In this document: positions 1-13,000 of the stretch, piece by piece
Layout of the letters: each line of letters opens with the position of its first letter
How positions within the stretch are numbered: the stretch's first letter is position 1
DNA from: Morella rubra
Taxonomy: Eukaryota; Streptophyta; Magnoliopsida; Fagales; Myricaceae
Reading direction: 5' to 3'
Length of the DNA: 64,000 nucleotides
Assembly: GCA_003952965.2 (NCBI GenBank)
Contig: CM025856.1
Span: 30,461,110 to 30,525,109 of the forward strand
The notes under the pieces: generated by a model
What the model was told of the DNA's origin: nothing
The model's database searches: none
What the model saw: the letters and a program-made list of their open reading frames with translations, nothing else
Position numbers and translations under genes: made by a program

Positions 1-1039
1 TCTTCCCTTCATTTCTATCTCAATAGTGTTGACATATATATATATAACATAACTTGGAGGGATTGGTTATGTACACGTCCCCAAATTAATCAGCAAATCA
101 TGTCATTGGGTTGGAAGCAACATATGATAATGTTCGAGTTTTTCAGAGGTGGGATTTGCTTATTAAATTGCATATTCCCCAATTTATTTATTTAAAAAAA
201 GAGAGAGATAGAAAATGTCAAATTATATAAATCATTTAGGCCATCCCAACACATAATTCCACTCTAATTGTTTTCATATATATTTATGTTTGGAATAATG
301 GAGCTTTTATTAAAATGCAAAAAATTATTTTAGTAAATCAGGCATTTCTTCCGACACTTCATTGTTTTCAATGGTCTAATATTAATATGTCTTTGTTTTT
401 TTGTTTTTTTACTCTATTCCAATATTTTAAAATTCTTTACCCAAATAACTGGTTGTACGTCTTGCTCACAGGTTTTGTCAATTACCGTGACTAATATTAT
501 CTACTTTTATATGATGTTTACTTTTGTTGCAGTAATTACTGATTATCACGTTAAGAAAGTGTTGATGTTACACGCGTGGACACTCGGGGATCGTCGGATG
601 CTGGGACGTTGATTACGAATATGATCGGACCAAGGAGTATGCTTAACGTGGCAAAATAGTTGGTTTCATGTCGGTCTTGGGGATCAGAGTTTGGTTTGAT
701 TTATTAAAAAAAATAAAAATAGAGTTTGGTACTTAAGGTTGGGGGAGTGAAGCGCGTGACAAACACTTGCGTGTGGTGACGTTAGGACCAAGCGTATACG
801 TAGGTGGGGTTGGCAGGTTTTGCCGTACGATGAATGCAGGAGCTGGAAGTTATTTCAAACTGTAGCAACGACCATAATATTTATGCGCGTGGACGCACTG
901 TTTGTCTCGCCGTTGAATACTAGAAATCGCACCTGTTTGGTCACAACCCACCCCGGTTCGCCTCTCTCCCTAAGCGTGAACTGTCGTACAGTCGGACTAC
1001 GACGAGGCCGAATCTTAATTTTCTTACCTGCTAATAAGA

Positions 1040-1218
1040 TTTGTCTGTTTTGTCAAAATTTTGGTGAATATTTTTAAATTTTAAAATTTTTATTTTATTG
1101 AGATTTATTAGAGTTTGTGAAAGTTGAAATGTATATATGTAAAAGTTAAAAATTTTGAATATGTTTTGTTTTGTTGAAAATTTTCATACCCAAAATATTG
1201 AGAAAACAAACGGTACCT
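1040..1218. mobile_element. GGGTGTTTGTTT-type MITE, copy 1 (old)
   Basis: About 180 bp bounded by degenerate ends (TTGTCTGTTTTGTCAAAATT and ACAAACGG). The core TTTTATTTTATTGAGATTTA, TGTAAAAGTTAAAAATTTTG and TGTTTTGTTTTGTTGAAAAT is shared almost base for base with the element at 43.93 kb. Confidence 0.7.
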
Positions 1219-1928
1219 TTGTATCCCCGTTAAAAAAATAATAATTATAAAAATAAACAATTTGCATCTCCCTCTACACTTAGCATTATTATCTCTTTTT
1301 TTTTTGTCACATTATAAATATTTTGCACTCTCGACTAAAATTTACTGTTAGTTTTGACAGAAATTTATTTTTTAGTGTCAAAATTAAGATTTTTTTCTCA
1401 TAAAATAATCACAGCAAAACAAAATATGAGGAAAAAATTGTCATTTTACACATAAAAATTGAAATTAATCAAAAAAATTTAAGGAAATTATGTATGAAAT
1501 TAATAGTTAGTCCATGTAATGTAACAAAAATAATAAGTTGAAATGTAAAGTGCCAATACTTCATAATTGAAGGGGAGCACAATCTATTTAACCTTTTAAA
1601 AAAATAGTCAACAACTAACCAATAATGATCAAATACAGATGAGTAATCTAAAATACTTATGGAATATATTTCTTTTTTCTTATTTAATTGATTCCCCGTT
1701 ATTGATTGAAGTATGATTTTTCATAATTATGTAAATAGCATTCAAATAAAAAATTTATTAATAAGACTTGAATGCATTATGTAAACCCTTATAAACTTTT
1801 ATCTCGACGAAAAGTGCCACTCAAAATAGTAATTGATAAATAAAAATTAAACTGTGTAATGTTGAACTGCGATAGCCTGTTCCACATGCATATGCATGTG
1901 AAAGAGGAACTACGAAAGTATATACTAC

Positions 1929-2150
1929 AGAAGTGGTGGCTCAACTGGTATTAGTGTTCGCTTGGAACAGGATTAGGGGCCTGGAGGTTCTTAGATTGAA
2001 CCTCCCGCAACTAAGGTTAGTTGCACTTTCGTGGTATTGTAGTGACGGTCTAAATTTCTCAGTTTAGTAATTATATCTCAATCCGAATATTCTGTAGCGG
2101 ATAAGAAAGTCCCTATGATCACGCCCAGAAAGGAGCTGATCACGCTAATA
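1929..2150. mobile_element. Possible tRNA-derived SINE
   Basis: GTGGCTCAACTGGTATTAG matches a Pol III A box of tRNA type. GAGGTTCTTAGATTGAACCTCC about 50 bp downstream resembles a B box and forms a short hairpin. There is no complete cloverleaf or anticodon loop, and a tRNA-unrelated tail follows with a T/A-rich end near 2170. I infer a plant SINE. Confidence 0.4.
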
Positions 2151-3211
2151 GCCGCTCTCACACTTTTCACAAAAAAAAAAAAGAAAAAGAAACTGTGAAA
2201 TCATATAATTGTTTAAAGTAGAAACAGAAGCCTAAGAGAAGTAGAGTACACGTGACAATTGTATCCATTGCGAGTAACAATATCCCTGTACTTTTGGAGC
2301 GTGTCTTCCACGTCATCCCGAGGTAGCGTGACGGATTAGCAGCTGAAAAAATCCAACAGAAAGACTAATGATCTTATAGAATATAGTATCTCCCGGCATG
2401 CCGTTTTTCATATTCGTTTGGTCCGGCGGTTCCGTGACCGGCTGTAGCCGGTGAAGATAAGAAGTATGAGAAACATCGCGAAAAAGAACGGGAGGAGGGG
2501 GGGACCATGATTTACGTCGATTTACGTCGCTACTCTCTCCGCTACTCGCGGGACAACGACCCTGACACACGCGTCGATCCCTGGTCGCGTGGACCACTGG
2601 TGGGGACCTGGTTTTAAGCACGCTCCAGATAAGCCTATGAAGACCGTCCACATGGAGCGATCGTACGGGTTAGGACCACCCAGAATTTTTTGACTCTCTC
2701 TTACAGCCGCCGGCTTAATCAATGCGAACTGTAACACCTATGAGGCGATGGTCCCCTACCTACTTGCACCTCTTTCCGTATTTATTTATCTATTTTTGGG
2801 GGACCTGCCGTCAGGCAAACGCCAGAGCATCTAATGGAAAAAGGGCTTGCGTAATTTCCTACCAGATGTCTCGTTCCGTGTCTTTCTCAGCTTCTACTGA
2901 AATTCTGGTACCGTACGATCTCAACTTATTATAACTATACATTTACCTCGTAAAAAATATAAATTTAGTTACGGGTGTTTATTTTTAAAAAAATTATAAG
3001 ATTTTTAAGATTTTTTTAAAATTGTGAATTTTATATAAACTGAAATTTTATAATTTTTTTGTATAAAAAATTGATGAGAATTTTAAAAATATTTAATTTT
3101 TATTAGAATTTTTTAGAAGACGTAAAAATAAATAATTTGATGTAATTTTTAATAAAAAAAAGTATTAAAATTTAACGAAAAAAATAAGAGGAATAAAATT
3201 TTATAAATTTT

Positions 3212-3606
3212 TTAGAGAAAATACATTTTTCACCCACAAACTATCAGGGTAGTGACACATTGCATTCCAAATTACCATCTTTAAGACATTATACCCTTAA
3301 ACTACCAATGTTAGACACTTTGCACCCTAAACTACCCACTTTGATACTTTGCACCCCAATTATTAATATTAAACAATTTGCACCCTCTATTTGACAATAA
3401 TACCCTTGAAAAATTAATGAATTGACAACAATATCTTCAATATATACAAAATGGACAAGGGCATTATCATCATTTTAGTCTAAAAATTTGATAAAGGGTG
3501 CAAAGTGTTAAAAATTAGTAGTTAGAGGGTGCAATGTATCAAAATTGGTAGTTTAGGTGCAAATAAAAACTATGTAGTTCGTAGGTAAAAAATTATTTTT
3601 TCCTAA
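3212..3606. mobile_element. Long-TIR MITE with TTTGCACCCC motifs
   Basis: About 395 bp folding back on itself. Left arm AGAAAATACATTTTTCACCC; the right arm reads the inverse of AGGAAAAAATAATTTTTTACC. Both arms carry repeated ACTTTGCACCC segments (for example TTAGACACTTTGCACCCTAA). It shares the CACTTTGCACCCC-type motifs and layout with the elements in ALF4 introns. No clean target duplication is visible. Confidence 0.7.
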
Positions 3607-5162
3607 TTTTTTTTTTTAAAAAAAGTATTAAATTGTGTTAAAATATTAACGTTTGTGCAAGATTTTTTGATATTTTAAATATTCATTGCATTTATTGTAT
3701 GTTATAATACGTTTGCAAAAGCAACTTGCTCTTAATTTCCTGTAAACTAGCCCAGCTCAGACCACCCGGATTGCTTCAGTGATCTTATTTTTAGATACTG
3801 CTAATTTCGTCAGTCTAAATGCATGAACTAGTTGCGGAAGACATGGGGATTAAACTCACTCAAAGTCACAGCATGGGTAAACTTTCTCGTCCCTTTTGGC
3901 CCTCGCATCTTTGATCTTTCACCATTATTACCGTTTCCTTTCTCCGCACAACGTAGATAATGACCCTACCGACTACCGAGCAGAACAAAACTGTTTCATG
4001 GAGATGAAAGGGCCTATCGGCTACTTTTGAAAAGGATAAAGTCAGTTAGTCTATCTTTCTGAACAGTACAAGCTGCAATATCTTCTAAACTGTACAATCC
4101 TCCGGAAGAGATTTTGTGGCCGGAAAATGTAACTCATAAACTGTTTATTCTATCATTCTTCAACTATTCTCCTGTTATGCCAAATTTCGTGATCTTTCGG
4201 GCCCGGAGTTAACGTCTCTGTCCCCGGTCAAAGTGTCAGTCTCTGTTGCCACCCACGCGTGGATCTTGTTATATGTCATATATTTTCCTCTGTTTTTTCT
4301 TGCTCCTTAAAGGGAGTGACCAACAGGACCTTAGTTCTGATTCCCTTTTTAGTCATAGAAAAACATCAAATTCAAACATATATAATTTTATATCAGACTC
4401 CATGTTTTTATATTGAAAGCTCAACTATCACGCTCTGAACATATTCAGTTAAGGCAATCCCTGAGAACCGCCGGGCCGATGGAGTTTTGTCCAGAGACCA
4501 AAATATCCCCCAAGGTTAGCTGTCTGAGACTTGTCCAACCACACAGCACATTTACGTTTGACTCTAGTGGGCTGCGAGACGCGGTCTAGATTTCGTGGAG
4601 CATCCGCCACTTTCGTCAATATTGCCTTGCCCGACGTGCAATTCGTGTGGTGACGCAGCGTTTTTTGGACGGTACCCAATGGGCCCACACGTTTTGCACG
4701 AGCCAAACGGGGGAGCCCGCATTTTGTCCTATTATATATCGACCTTTGCGCTCGCCAATCATTAAAGTAAAGATGTTGTAGTTAAACGCATTAAAATAAG
4801 CGATTAGGAGTTTAATGAGTTGATTATAATAATCATGGGGGGCATTGTATTTGGCAGGCTGGGGTTAATTATATTCAAAGCTCCGGGTCCACCCAATTAT
4901 GTGGACAACAATTTCATATTTTGGGATTGGAAAAAGTCTTAATCTAAAGGTTCTTTCGTGTCTATTTGTTTTCTTGGGTGCCGACTCTTTACATAAAATA
5001 TTATATTGTCCACTTTGGGATTGGGAATGGATTAGTGCGAGATAACAACATGTTTGATTCTGTCTCACTTGCGGCAGTGGAAAGTTTTTTTTTTTTTTTG
5101 GGCAAATATATAGAATCTTTGTTTACAGGAATGAGAGTCTTGATATGCTAGATAGTATTACG

Positions 5163-5565
5163 GCAAAGATACAAATTTTTCATCTCACAGATTATTATAA
5201 GTATTACACTTTATATCTTAAAGTACTGCGTTGTAGACATTGTACTTATAAATTATCTATCTCTAACACGTTACACTTTTTTTCTATTTTTTTTCTTTCA
5301 AATTGAACGTAAATTAATTAATTTTTTTAGATAAAATAACGATTATAACTTTAAATATAACTTGTTATTCATATTATTTTAATTTTTAAGAACATTATTA
5401 TCGTTTCATTAAAAAGTCAATTTATGTATAATTTAATGAAAAAAATAGATAAAAGTAGAATATATTAAAAATTGATAATTTGTGAATGCACGACTTTAAT
5501 ACGTTAGTTTAGAGTGTAAAATATAAAACACTTGATAACCTGTAAATGAAAAGTGTATTTGATAC
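5163..5565. mobile_element. Fold-back AT-rich MITE
   Basis: Left arm AAAGATACAAATTTTTCATC and TAAGTATTACACTTTATATC pair loosely with the right arm (GTAAATGAAAAGTGTATTTG, GAGTGTAAAATATAAAACAC) over about 400 bp. It has the same style as the 3.2-kb element but is more diverged. Ends are approximate. Confidence 0.5.
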
Positions 5566-8500
5566 ATTATATTTGTGAAAGTAATAATTCATATTTGAAG
5601 GCTTCTAGATTCTATTGGACATCAAATACCGTCCTAGTTTTATTAGTATATATATATTCTTATGAATTGCTACCAAGAAAAAAAGGAAAGGATAATTGAT
5701 GAGGAAAAGTGTTAGAAGTTGCGTGCAAATTTTCATAATCTTTGCTTACAAAAAAAACAAAGAATAAAATTCCACCATCTATCTGCTTGTTAATTTAGTT
5801 TGGTTTTTGTCGTTTATCTGCTGCTAATAATAATGCATTAGGTAGTCAAGTGTTAGATGCTGAGTTTCAGGTGTGCTTGATGCTCGCCTTGGCTCCAGTT
5901 TTTCATATGAACGTAAGAATTAAGTCGTCAGACCTTTCCCTTTCATTGCTCCGATCGATTATCTGTCTTTATATTCCCTGTTCTCTCGTGTACACCAAAA
6001 GTACGCGGGAAATTCTTTAAAAAAATATATATGAAAGGGGAAGTTGTCGAAACATTACATCCTTAATCTTTGAAAATGTATATTTTTTTTTTCAAGAAAA
6101 AGTAACTTCGTACCTGATGGAACTTGCTTATAAAATTGTTAAAAATGAGATTATATACGCTAACAACACATACCCGGAATTATTAATTTCCTGATCGTTA
6201 CTTTACCCAAAAGAATTAAAATAAAAAAACAAAGAAACAAAATGGTTGGATGATCCAGATTCCTGCTTGGCTTGGTTTGTCAATTCCAAAGAAAACCAAA
6301 CTTGGTGTCCTCCCACTTAATAGTTGTAAATTGTAATAGCCAGTGTGGGGCAGCATTCTTTTTGGAAGGAAGTTGCCGAAAGGCTCAAGGAAGTAGGAAA
6401 AGGGCATCTCACTGATCTTTGAAAGACTTTTCTGGATTCCAATTTCATTAGTCTTTGCACGTTATTGGACCGTTTGACAAGCTTGTGAAATGAGAGTACC
6501 CGATCCCATTGACCAAGATAACCACTATATATATTTCAGTCAATTAATTAGCCAATTCATTTGATGAATAAGCCTACCCGATTAATTCGATATAGAGATG
6601 AAGTGAAAATATTCTGAGCTCATCCAGGCTTGACCAGGAAAAACTTTCATGTCAAGAGGAAGGTGGGGAGCAAAGCTTGGCTTTCCTATGTCATTTCCTT
6701 AGGCACGAGCAAATGGACAAAAAAAAGAAAGTAGTAATCTCCCAACTTTCATCGTGCCAATTTCCATTGCATTCAACATTCAGCTGTCTTAATCCTCCCC
6801 GTTAGGCGTGACAAATGTCGACTGATGTGATCGCCCTATCCAGTCTGATAGAACGTTTATGTTTCACATGGAAGACTTTTCCTCTACCCCAGAAAAACTC
6901 ATTAGTTTGTTTTTTTTGTCTTTTTTGAAGATTTTTATATTTTTTCAAACTTGTACGGGCTCGGTATATGCTGTTCAAAGCGCACTTGTCGCCAAAATGG
7001 CGTTGAACATTAATGGAAAATCGAATCAATTTGAAGCAATTATGGAGGGGGGGGTGCATTTGGCAAAAAGTTGTTCCAAAATAAGTGCCTGTTGGCGTAT
7101 AATAGAGACATGCAATCGGTTTGAATATGTGCAATTCAGAAGATTCTATCTGGTTTACAACGAACATTAGCATCAGTCTTTTTTTTTTTTTTTTTTGAAA
7201 AAATATATTTTAATAACATAAAGTTTACATAGGTTCGAAGATTTTATTGATTAGAATGGTTCGAACCAAAATATGAACTCAATATCACATACGCTTATGT
7301 AGCTTCGAAATTTACATAAAGTGTCTTTGTTTGTTTTTCCGACAGAGACATACACTGTTACGGGTTGAAAATATGGTCGGATGAGGTTGGTATTGGAGAG
7401 TTTTCCCCGCTGTGGCATTCATAGCCCATCCTCTTCCGGGCTCGTGTCCTTTTGCCTCACTTTGTCTCTCAAATTAGGCTTTCTCCATGGACCACAAATG
7501 CACTTTTAAACCACTCCTTCCCTGGACCACACCCTCACTTGCCTCTTTGCTCTTGCCCTGCCTCTTTCAAGTTAATCCCCACACACCCACTAAAAAAAGA
7601 ATCCGAAAAGGAGAAAAGAGAGGGAAACATTGAATAGGAAATTTACTGCTAAATTGGTAAAAAAAAAAAAAATTTTTTAGTCAAGTATCTATCGACCCAC
7701 AACAATTTTGCTCCCATTTTTACCTCCAAACCATGTGAGGCATGTGGAAGTACAATATGTTCTTAGGGATTGAAATTAGATATATTCAAGTGTGAGATTT
7801 GCGAAATACACTCCCTTTTGGAGGGCGCGTGGGAGGAGTCTGAAATTTTTTTCTTCCTTAGCCTGCAAACATGAGGGTAAAAACCAACCAGAATTAGGAA
7901 GGGGCACCAACTGTCCCACCAGCCAATGTAGGTGACATGATAGATGAGGAAAAAGGCACCAAAGGACATGTGATAAGGTGAAGCATGGCTTTGATGGTTG
8001 TGTTTTGTTTGCTGTTCTTCTTTCTGTGATGTCACACCTGTTTGGTTCTCTCTCTCATTTTTTCAGTAACTTCTGAAAGTGACCGATTAGTTTCAATTTT
8101 CAGTAACTTCTGTCAATTAGTATGCTTAAGGAAACTGAGAATTCCTGTACAGAGTTTCTAGAGATGGGGGCATATTCCCATTTACATGATGTGTAAATTC
8201 TGACAGTGACCAATTGCTACAGTTCAAGAATCTGAGTATTCGTGTACCCAGTCACTATAGTTTTTAGGTAGAGAATATATCCCACTTACACGAGGTTGAC
8301 AATACACACTTATGGCCACAGAGAAAGAGAGAGGTTTAGACAAATTTATACACCATTTTGTCAATGCAAGGCAGAGACGGGTACTGGCGCCGTGGAATGA
8401 AAGTAGAGGACTTTCTACGAATTTTAAACGCAAATTTGCAGAGGCAGTGAAGGGTAATTGGCTCGGATTGAACAGTGTAAGTTTTGGATAAGTCTACCCC

Positions 8501-10059
8501 AAGGCAGGCAGGCAGGCAGCAAGGGCCAAAGGAAGAAAGGCAATTGGTCAGAGATTCTAGGAGTACTGTTCCTGATGGCTATATGGCGACGAAGTATGCT
8601 AGGAAGATTGACAACTTTTGAGGGATTTCTAGGATGAATGTGCATCGATAATACTTGAAATAATTTTGCATTTACAAGGTTGAAAATCTTTAAAGTTTCC
8701 TTAAAGATTTCCTCAAGAGTTCTTGAGCTCCCTTCATACAAAACCCCCCACAACGCAAAGTAATCGCTCATCCGCTGCAAAAATAGAAGCAAATTTGAAG
8801 AATCAAGAGAGATTAAGAAAGCTAAACAAACTCATGAAATAAATCATTATCACTGTGAAACATCGCTATAGTCTAAGACACGAACAGTTCACCGTCCTCC
8901 AACAAAAGCTTGTCGTCGACCTTAAGAATGACAAGAACAATCATATCTCGAATCACATCACCCACTGTTGAAACGAAAGGTCATGTGTAATATCACGTTA
9001 AATTCCGGATAAGGATATACGGACCCTTCGACAAACAATTGCAGAGGAAATTGTTGGGCTCATGGCTTACCCAAAGAGAAAAAGGCCTAAGATAACGGAT
9101 TTTGGCATCGACTTGCTTCAGATATTGGTAAGTTTTGTGTACTTTTCTTATGGGTTTAAGAGTGATCGAGGAGGAAAAGGGTTTTCGTAAGAGTACACAT
9201 ATCTTCATCTCATCGGACAAGTCCAGCAGAGAAACAAAGTAACGCAAATTGTCCGCTGAAATAATAGCTAAAGTCCAAAAAACATTCACGACTGATTCCT
9301 TTGTTAAGGGGGAATTCTATCGTTCTGTTGGTCAAAAGAGTTCCACGATATCGAACAGCTCAACACAAAGATAAAAGGCTGCAAAAATTAGGAAGACATT
9401 GGTAAAACATTACATTTTCGTTTAAAATATTTTTTTACAATGAACCTTAACTAACTCTAAAATAGCAGGTTATCATAGCTGTTGGTGGGAGTTAAGTGCA
9501 AATCCCATTCGGCAAAAACAGTGTACTGATAGCTTCCTTCGCGAATTATCAGTAAATTCAGCAAAGCACTATTGAACATGAACCGCATTCATTTTTCAAT
9601 TGCAATAATAGATTTTTGTGATTTTTCAATGGCCAGATCGCAGGCGACAGGACAATGCAACTGAATAATTTGCTCTCAGAAAATGAGCTGCACAGAAGTC
9701 AGGTCATGCCCAGTAGGCAATTTACTATCAATTTCTTTTTGGAGTAGAAAGCTACCACTTATTTCATGATACAATACTAAATCAAACTTCTGACAACAGA
9801 GCAAAGAGCTTCAACATAATGCTTCGAAGAATGGATCTAAAAGCCGATACACAGACCTAGTTATACATTATGTTGGAAGCACACACAAAATGGACTTCAT
9901 TTGCAGGGGGAGGGGGGTTCACACTTCACAGGTAAGGACGAAGGGCAATGCACAACTCTTGCTAAAAAAAACAAAAACCTAGGCAATTTTGGCTACTTTG
10001 AGCAGTTTTCTTTTAATCTAAATATGATCCGCCAATCAATGAGGACAGACCAAAAAATA

Positions 10060-13000
10060 TCATGCAGTCCCAATGACGCGGACATTATATGGAGGTCCGC
10101 AGCAGAATATTGGCTCATCTGGGGAATCAGTCCTTGCCCGAGCCCTGAGGATGTCATTAGCATCATCAATCAATGCAGCAGCTACCAGTGTATATTCACC
10201 GGGAACAAGAAAATACAAAGAGAAAGAATGCTTGATTTCTTGAAGTGGAGGAATCTCCATCGAGATCCCAGTCAGAACACCTAAAATAAATTTGAAAGAT
10301 AAAACACACTAGTCAATAGATCTGTAATTGGAAACAGACAGAGCAATGTCTTCCATCCATAAAGGTTACATAAAAGACTTTCATGACACCAAATTAGCAA
10401 ACAACCACAGGCAGGATCCTGATTAGCCCTTTACGAGAATGCAGTACAAAGTTCTATTTTGTCAAAAAAACATAAGCATCATCAAATGACCAAGTAGATT
10501 TGAGAAACCAAGTTACCAGGAGCGAAGGCACCATGAAAGAAACTCACCAGCCCATAAAACAGTTGCCTTGGCACCCTCAACACAATTTTCTCCAGCTACA
10601 TCTCTGCATGTAATACTGAGACTTATTTTAATCAAATCCTTAGTGTTATTTCGAACCAGAACTTCCATAGGAGTCGTGTTATGTGCCAGCACAGAACCCT
10701 TAGATGCAGAAGTGTGCACAAACTCTTTAGGTGAATCAGGTTTTGTAGGCTCCAGATGATTTCTGACCAGCCTGAAGCCAAATGTCAATGGATCTGGCAG
10801 CAATACATCCATTACAGATGTCTGGAGTGCTGCCTGTATAGCATCCTTGATATTTAATTCTCCAGAGCTATTCCGCCCTGAATGCCACCTTACCTTTATT
10901 CTAGATATGAGGTTCTTGATAGAAGCATTCAGTTCAGCCTTAGTATTCTTTTCTGAAAAAACCGAATTTCTGCCACCAGCAGGCCCATCTGCCTGAATCT
11001 CCTTCATAAAGAAGGAACCATCAAGAATTGGTAATTTAAAATGTTCCAGTGGTATTAATACCCTAGCAGAGCAATCCCTATCAATTCTTGATTTAGGATA
11101 ACCGTATTCGGCAGCATCATGGTCAGCAGAAGTGCTATCCTCATTGCTTGAGTTATCCAACAGGACAGAAACACTAATGTCAAACACCACATCAGTTGGA
11201 TTAGACAACTCCAGTTCAAGAAAACGAAGTCCCCAACTTCCTCTAAAAGGATCAATTTTCACCAATCTGTCTATTTTACCTTCACAGCCGATAGCTCCTT
11301 CAGTAGAGAGATTATCCATATGAACAGGCTTAGGAAGGTTTTCTCCCACTTGTGCAGGAATTTCCATTGAAAGCAAGCGAGCCTTTACAAAGGACAAACC
11401 CTGCAAGACACAAATCTGCAAGGGAACAACCAGCCGTCTACCAGGAGTAACAGCTCCACTTGTTGGAGGATCTCCAGAATTTGACAGCGGCCCTGAGAAG
11501 CAAAACAAAAAGATAAGGACTGTCAGAAATATGACTGTTGATTATTTCTGCAAATCACGTAAATATGATTATTGAATGTTTCTCCAGAATTTGTGAATAG
11601 TTTAACAAAGGTACCTGCATAATGGATCAACAATGTGGGGCTGTTTCCATCTTTTGAATGCCTCACCATACTGCCTGAGGCAGTCTTGCCAGCTGCAGCA
11701 TCAGAATCCGCTAAGGCAAGCTGCCAGGCTTTTAATGTCACAGGTATGGTCACTTCAGCACCAGGCTTCAAAGGGAGTGCAGCTTTCAAGCTTTCATATG
11801 CCACTGAGATCACACAATCTTGATTTTTTCCAGATAGTGAAATATGCGCCTGGTCAACTGGAACAGTGCCCGCATTAGCCAGGTTGATACATACATTATG
11901 AATTTCACCTTCAAATAATATAATGGCACCATCACCACCAACAACATGTGATACAAGCAATGGCAGCGGCGGTACAACAGAAATATTTGGAACAGATACA
12001 TTCCTAAACTTGGCAGACCCACAGCATCGAAAAGGGTCAGAAAGCACAAGTCCTTGTGTTGCTCCAAGGAGAAGATTGTCAACGTCCCTAAACAGATGTT
12101 CAGTGATAACACCAAAACAATGAACCATGCACCCAGGAATTGTCACAGGCCCAGTTGAAGTTGGGATTCCTGATAAGGTGATCACCTTTGATGAATTTGG
12201 GGGAAGACTCACACTAACAGGGAAAGCATTAAAATTTCCCGAATGCACAGAGAGATAGATACTATCAACCCTCAAATCAAAGCCGCATGGATTTGCTAAC
12301 TCCACCAAGACCTGGACTGGTTCTCCAACCACCCAGACCAGCTCCTGCTTGCTGCTATTATTCAACTCTCCTTTGCTGAATGGTGTATAAATAAAAGGCC
12401 CGGAAGGAGCAGATCCAGTCCACCAATCTTCTCTCGCCAGATTGCGTTTTACAATGTCCATTTGTGAGGGATGGAGAGGAAACGAATACAACCTGCAATC
12501 CGTTCAGATTAGTATATCATTCTCTAAGTCATTTCTGAATAAATTGGTATGAACAGAGAAAATACTAAGCTTCAAAACGGCCATTTGAAGCTTACTTTTT
12601 ATAAAATATTAAAGCAACTCAAAATGAGAGTATTTTGTAAAATCTACAAAACAATATGCATATACATAAACAGTTGGCAATGAAACTGCCCAGCCATCAA
12701 CCGCTAAGGGCACCGTTTCCAGAGCCAGCTTGTGGCGGTAACCGCCTCGCAGTACCAGAGGCAGTTTCACCAGCAATTAGCAGCTGTCTTGAACAGCCCT
12801 AGTTGGCAAGCATTAGCTTGTTCCATGCAAAAAATGACTGCAGAGCTAAAAGACTAGAAACTTAGCGCTAAAAATCAAGCCCAAAATTTCAAAAGTTTAA
12901 GAAACCTAACGTGACTATATGTATACACATCATATTAGGAGTTGAATACACATCACAAATCAGCTCAAATAAACACTATATCCAGACATTAAACCAATGT

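Larger units (their letters stand above)
1..9600. other. Gene-poor left flank with transposon remnants
   Basis: AT-rich spacer with no recognised protein gene. It contains the MITEs at 1.04, 3.21 and 5.16 kb and a tRNA-related repeat near 1.93 kb. Short open frames at 2.3-2.9, 6.8-7.2 and 8.2-9.3 kb lie on both strands with no family signature. Confidence 0.5.

Noticed and set aside
1929..2010. tRNA gene suggested by A-box and B-box-like motifs
   Set aside because: No cloverleaf, anticodon loop or acceptor stem can be drawn. Kept only as a possible SINE.
2313..2934. GC-richer patch with overlapping open frames on both strands
   Set aside because: Three overlapping frames with unlike compositions and no domain. 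Regarded as noncoding or old transposon DNA.
8424..9289. Minus-strand frames downstream of TRS120 (122 and 98 codons)
   Set aside because: They resemble possible exons but have no recognisable domain and no consistent splice phases. TRS120 is already complete at 10060.
9901..10284. 127-codon plus-strand frame
   Set aside because: Antisense shadow of the last TRS120 exon.
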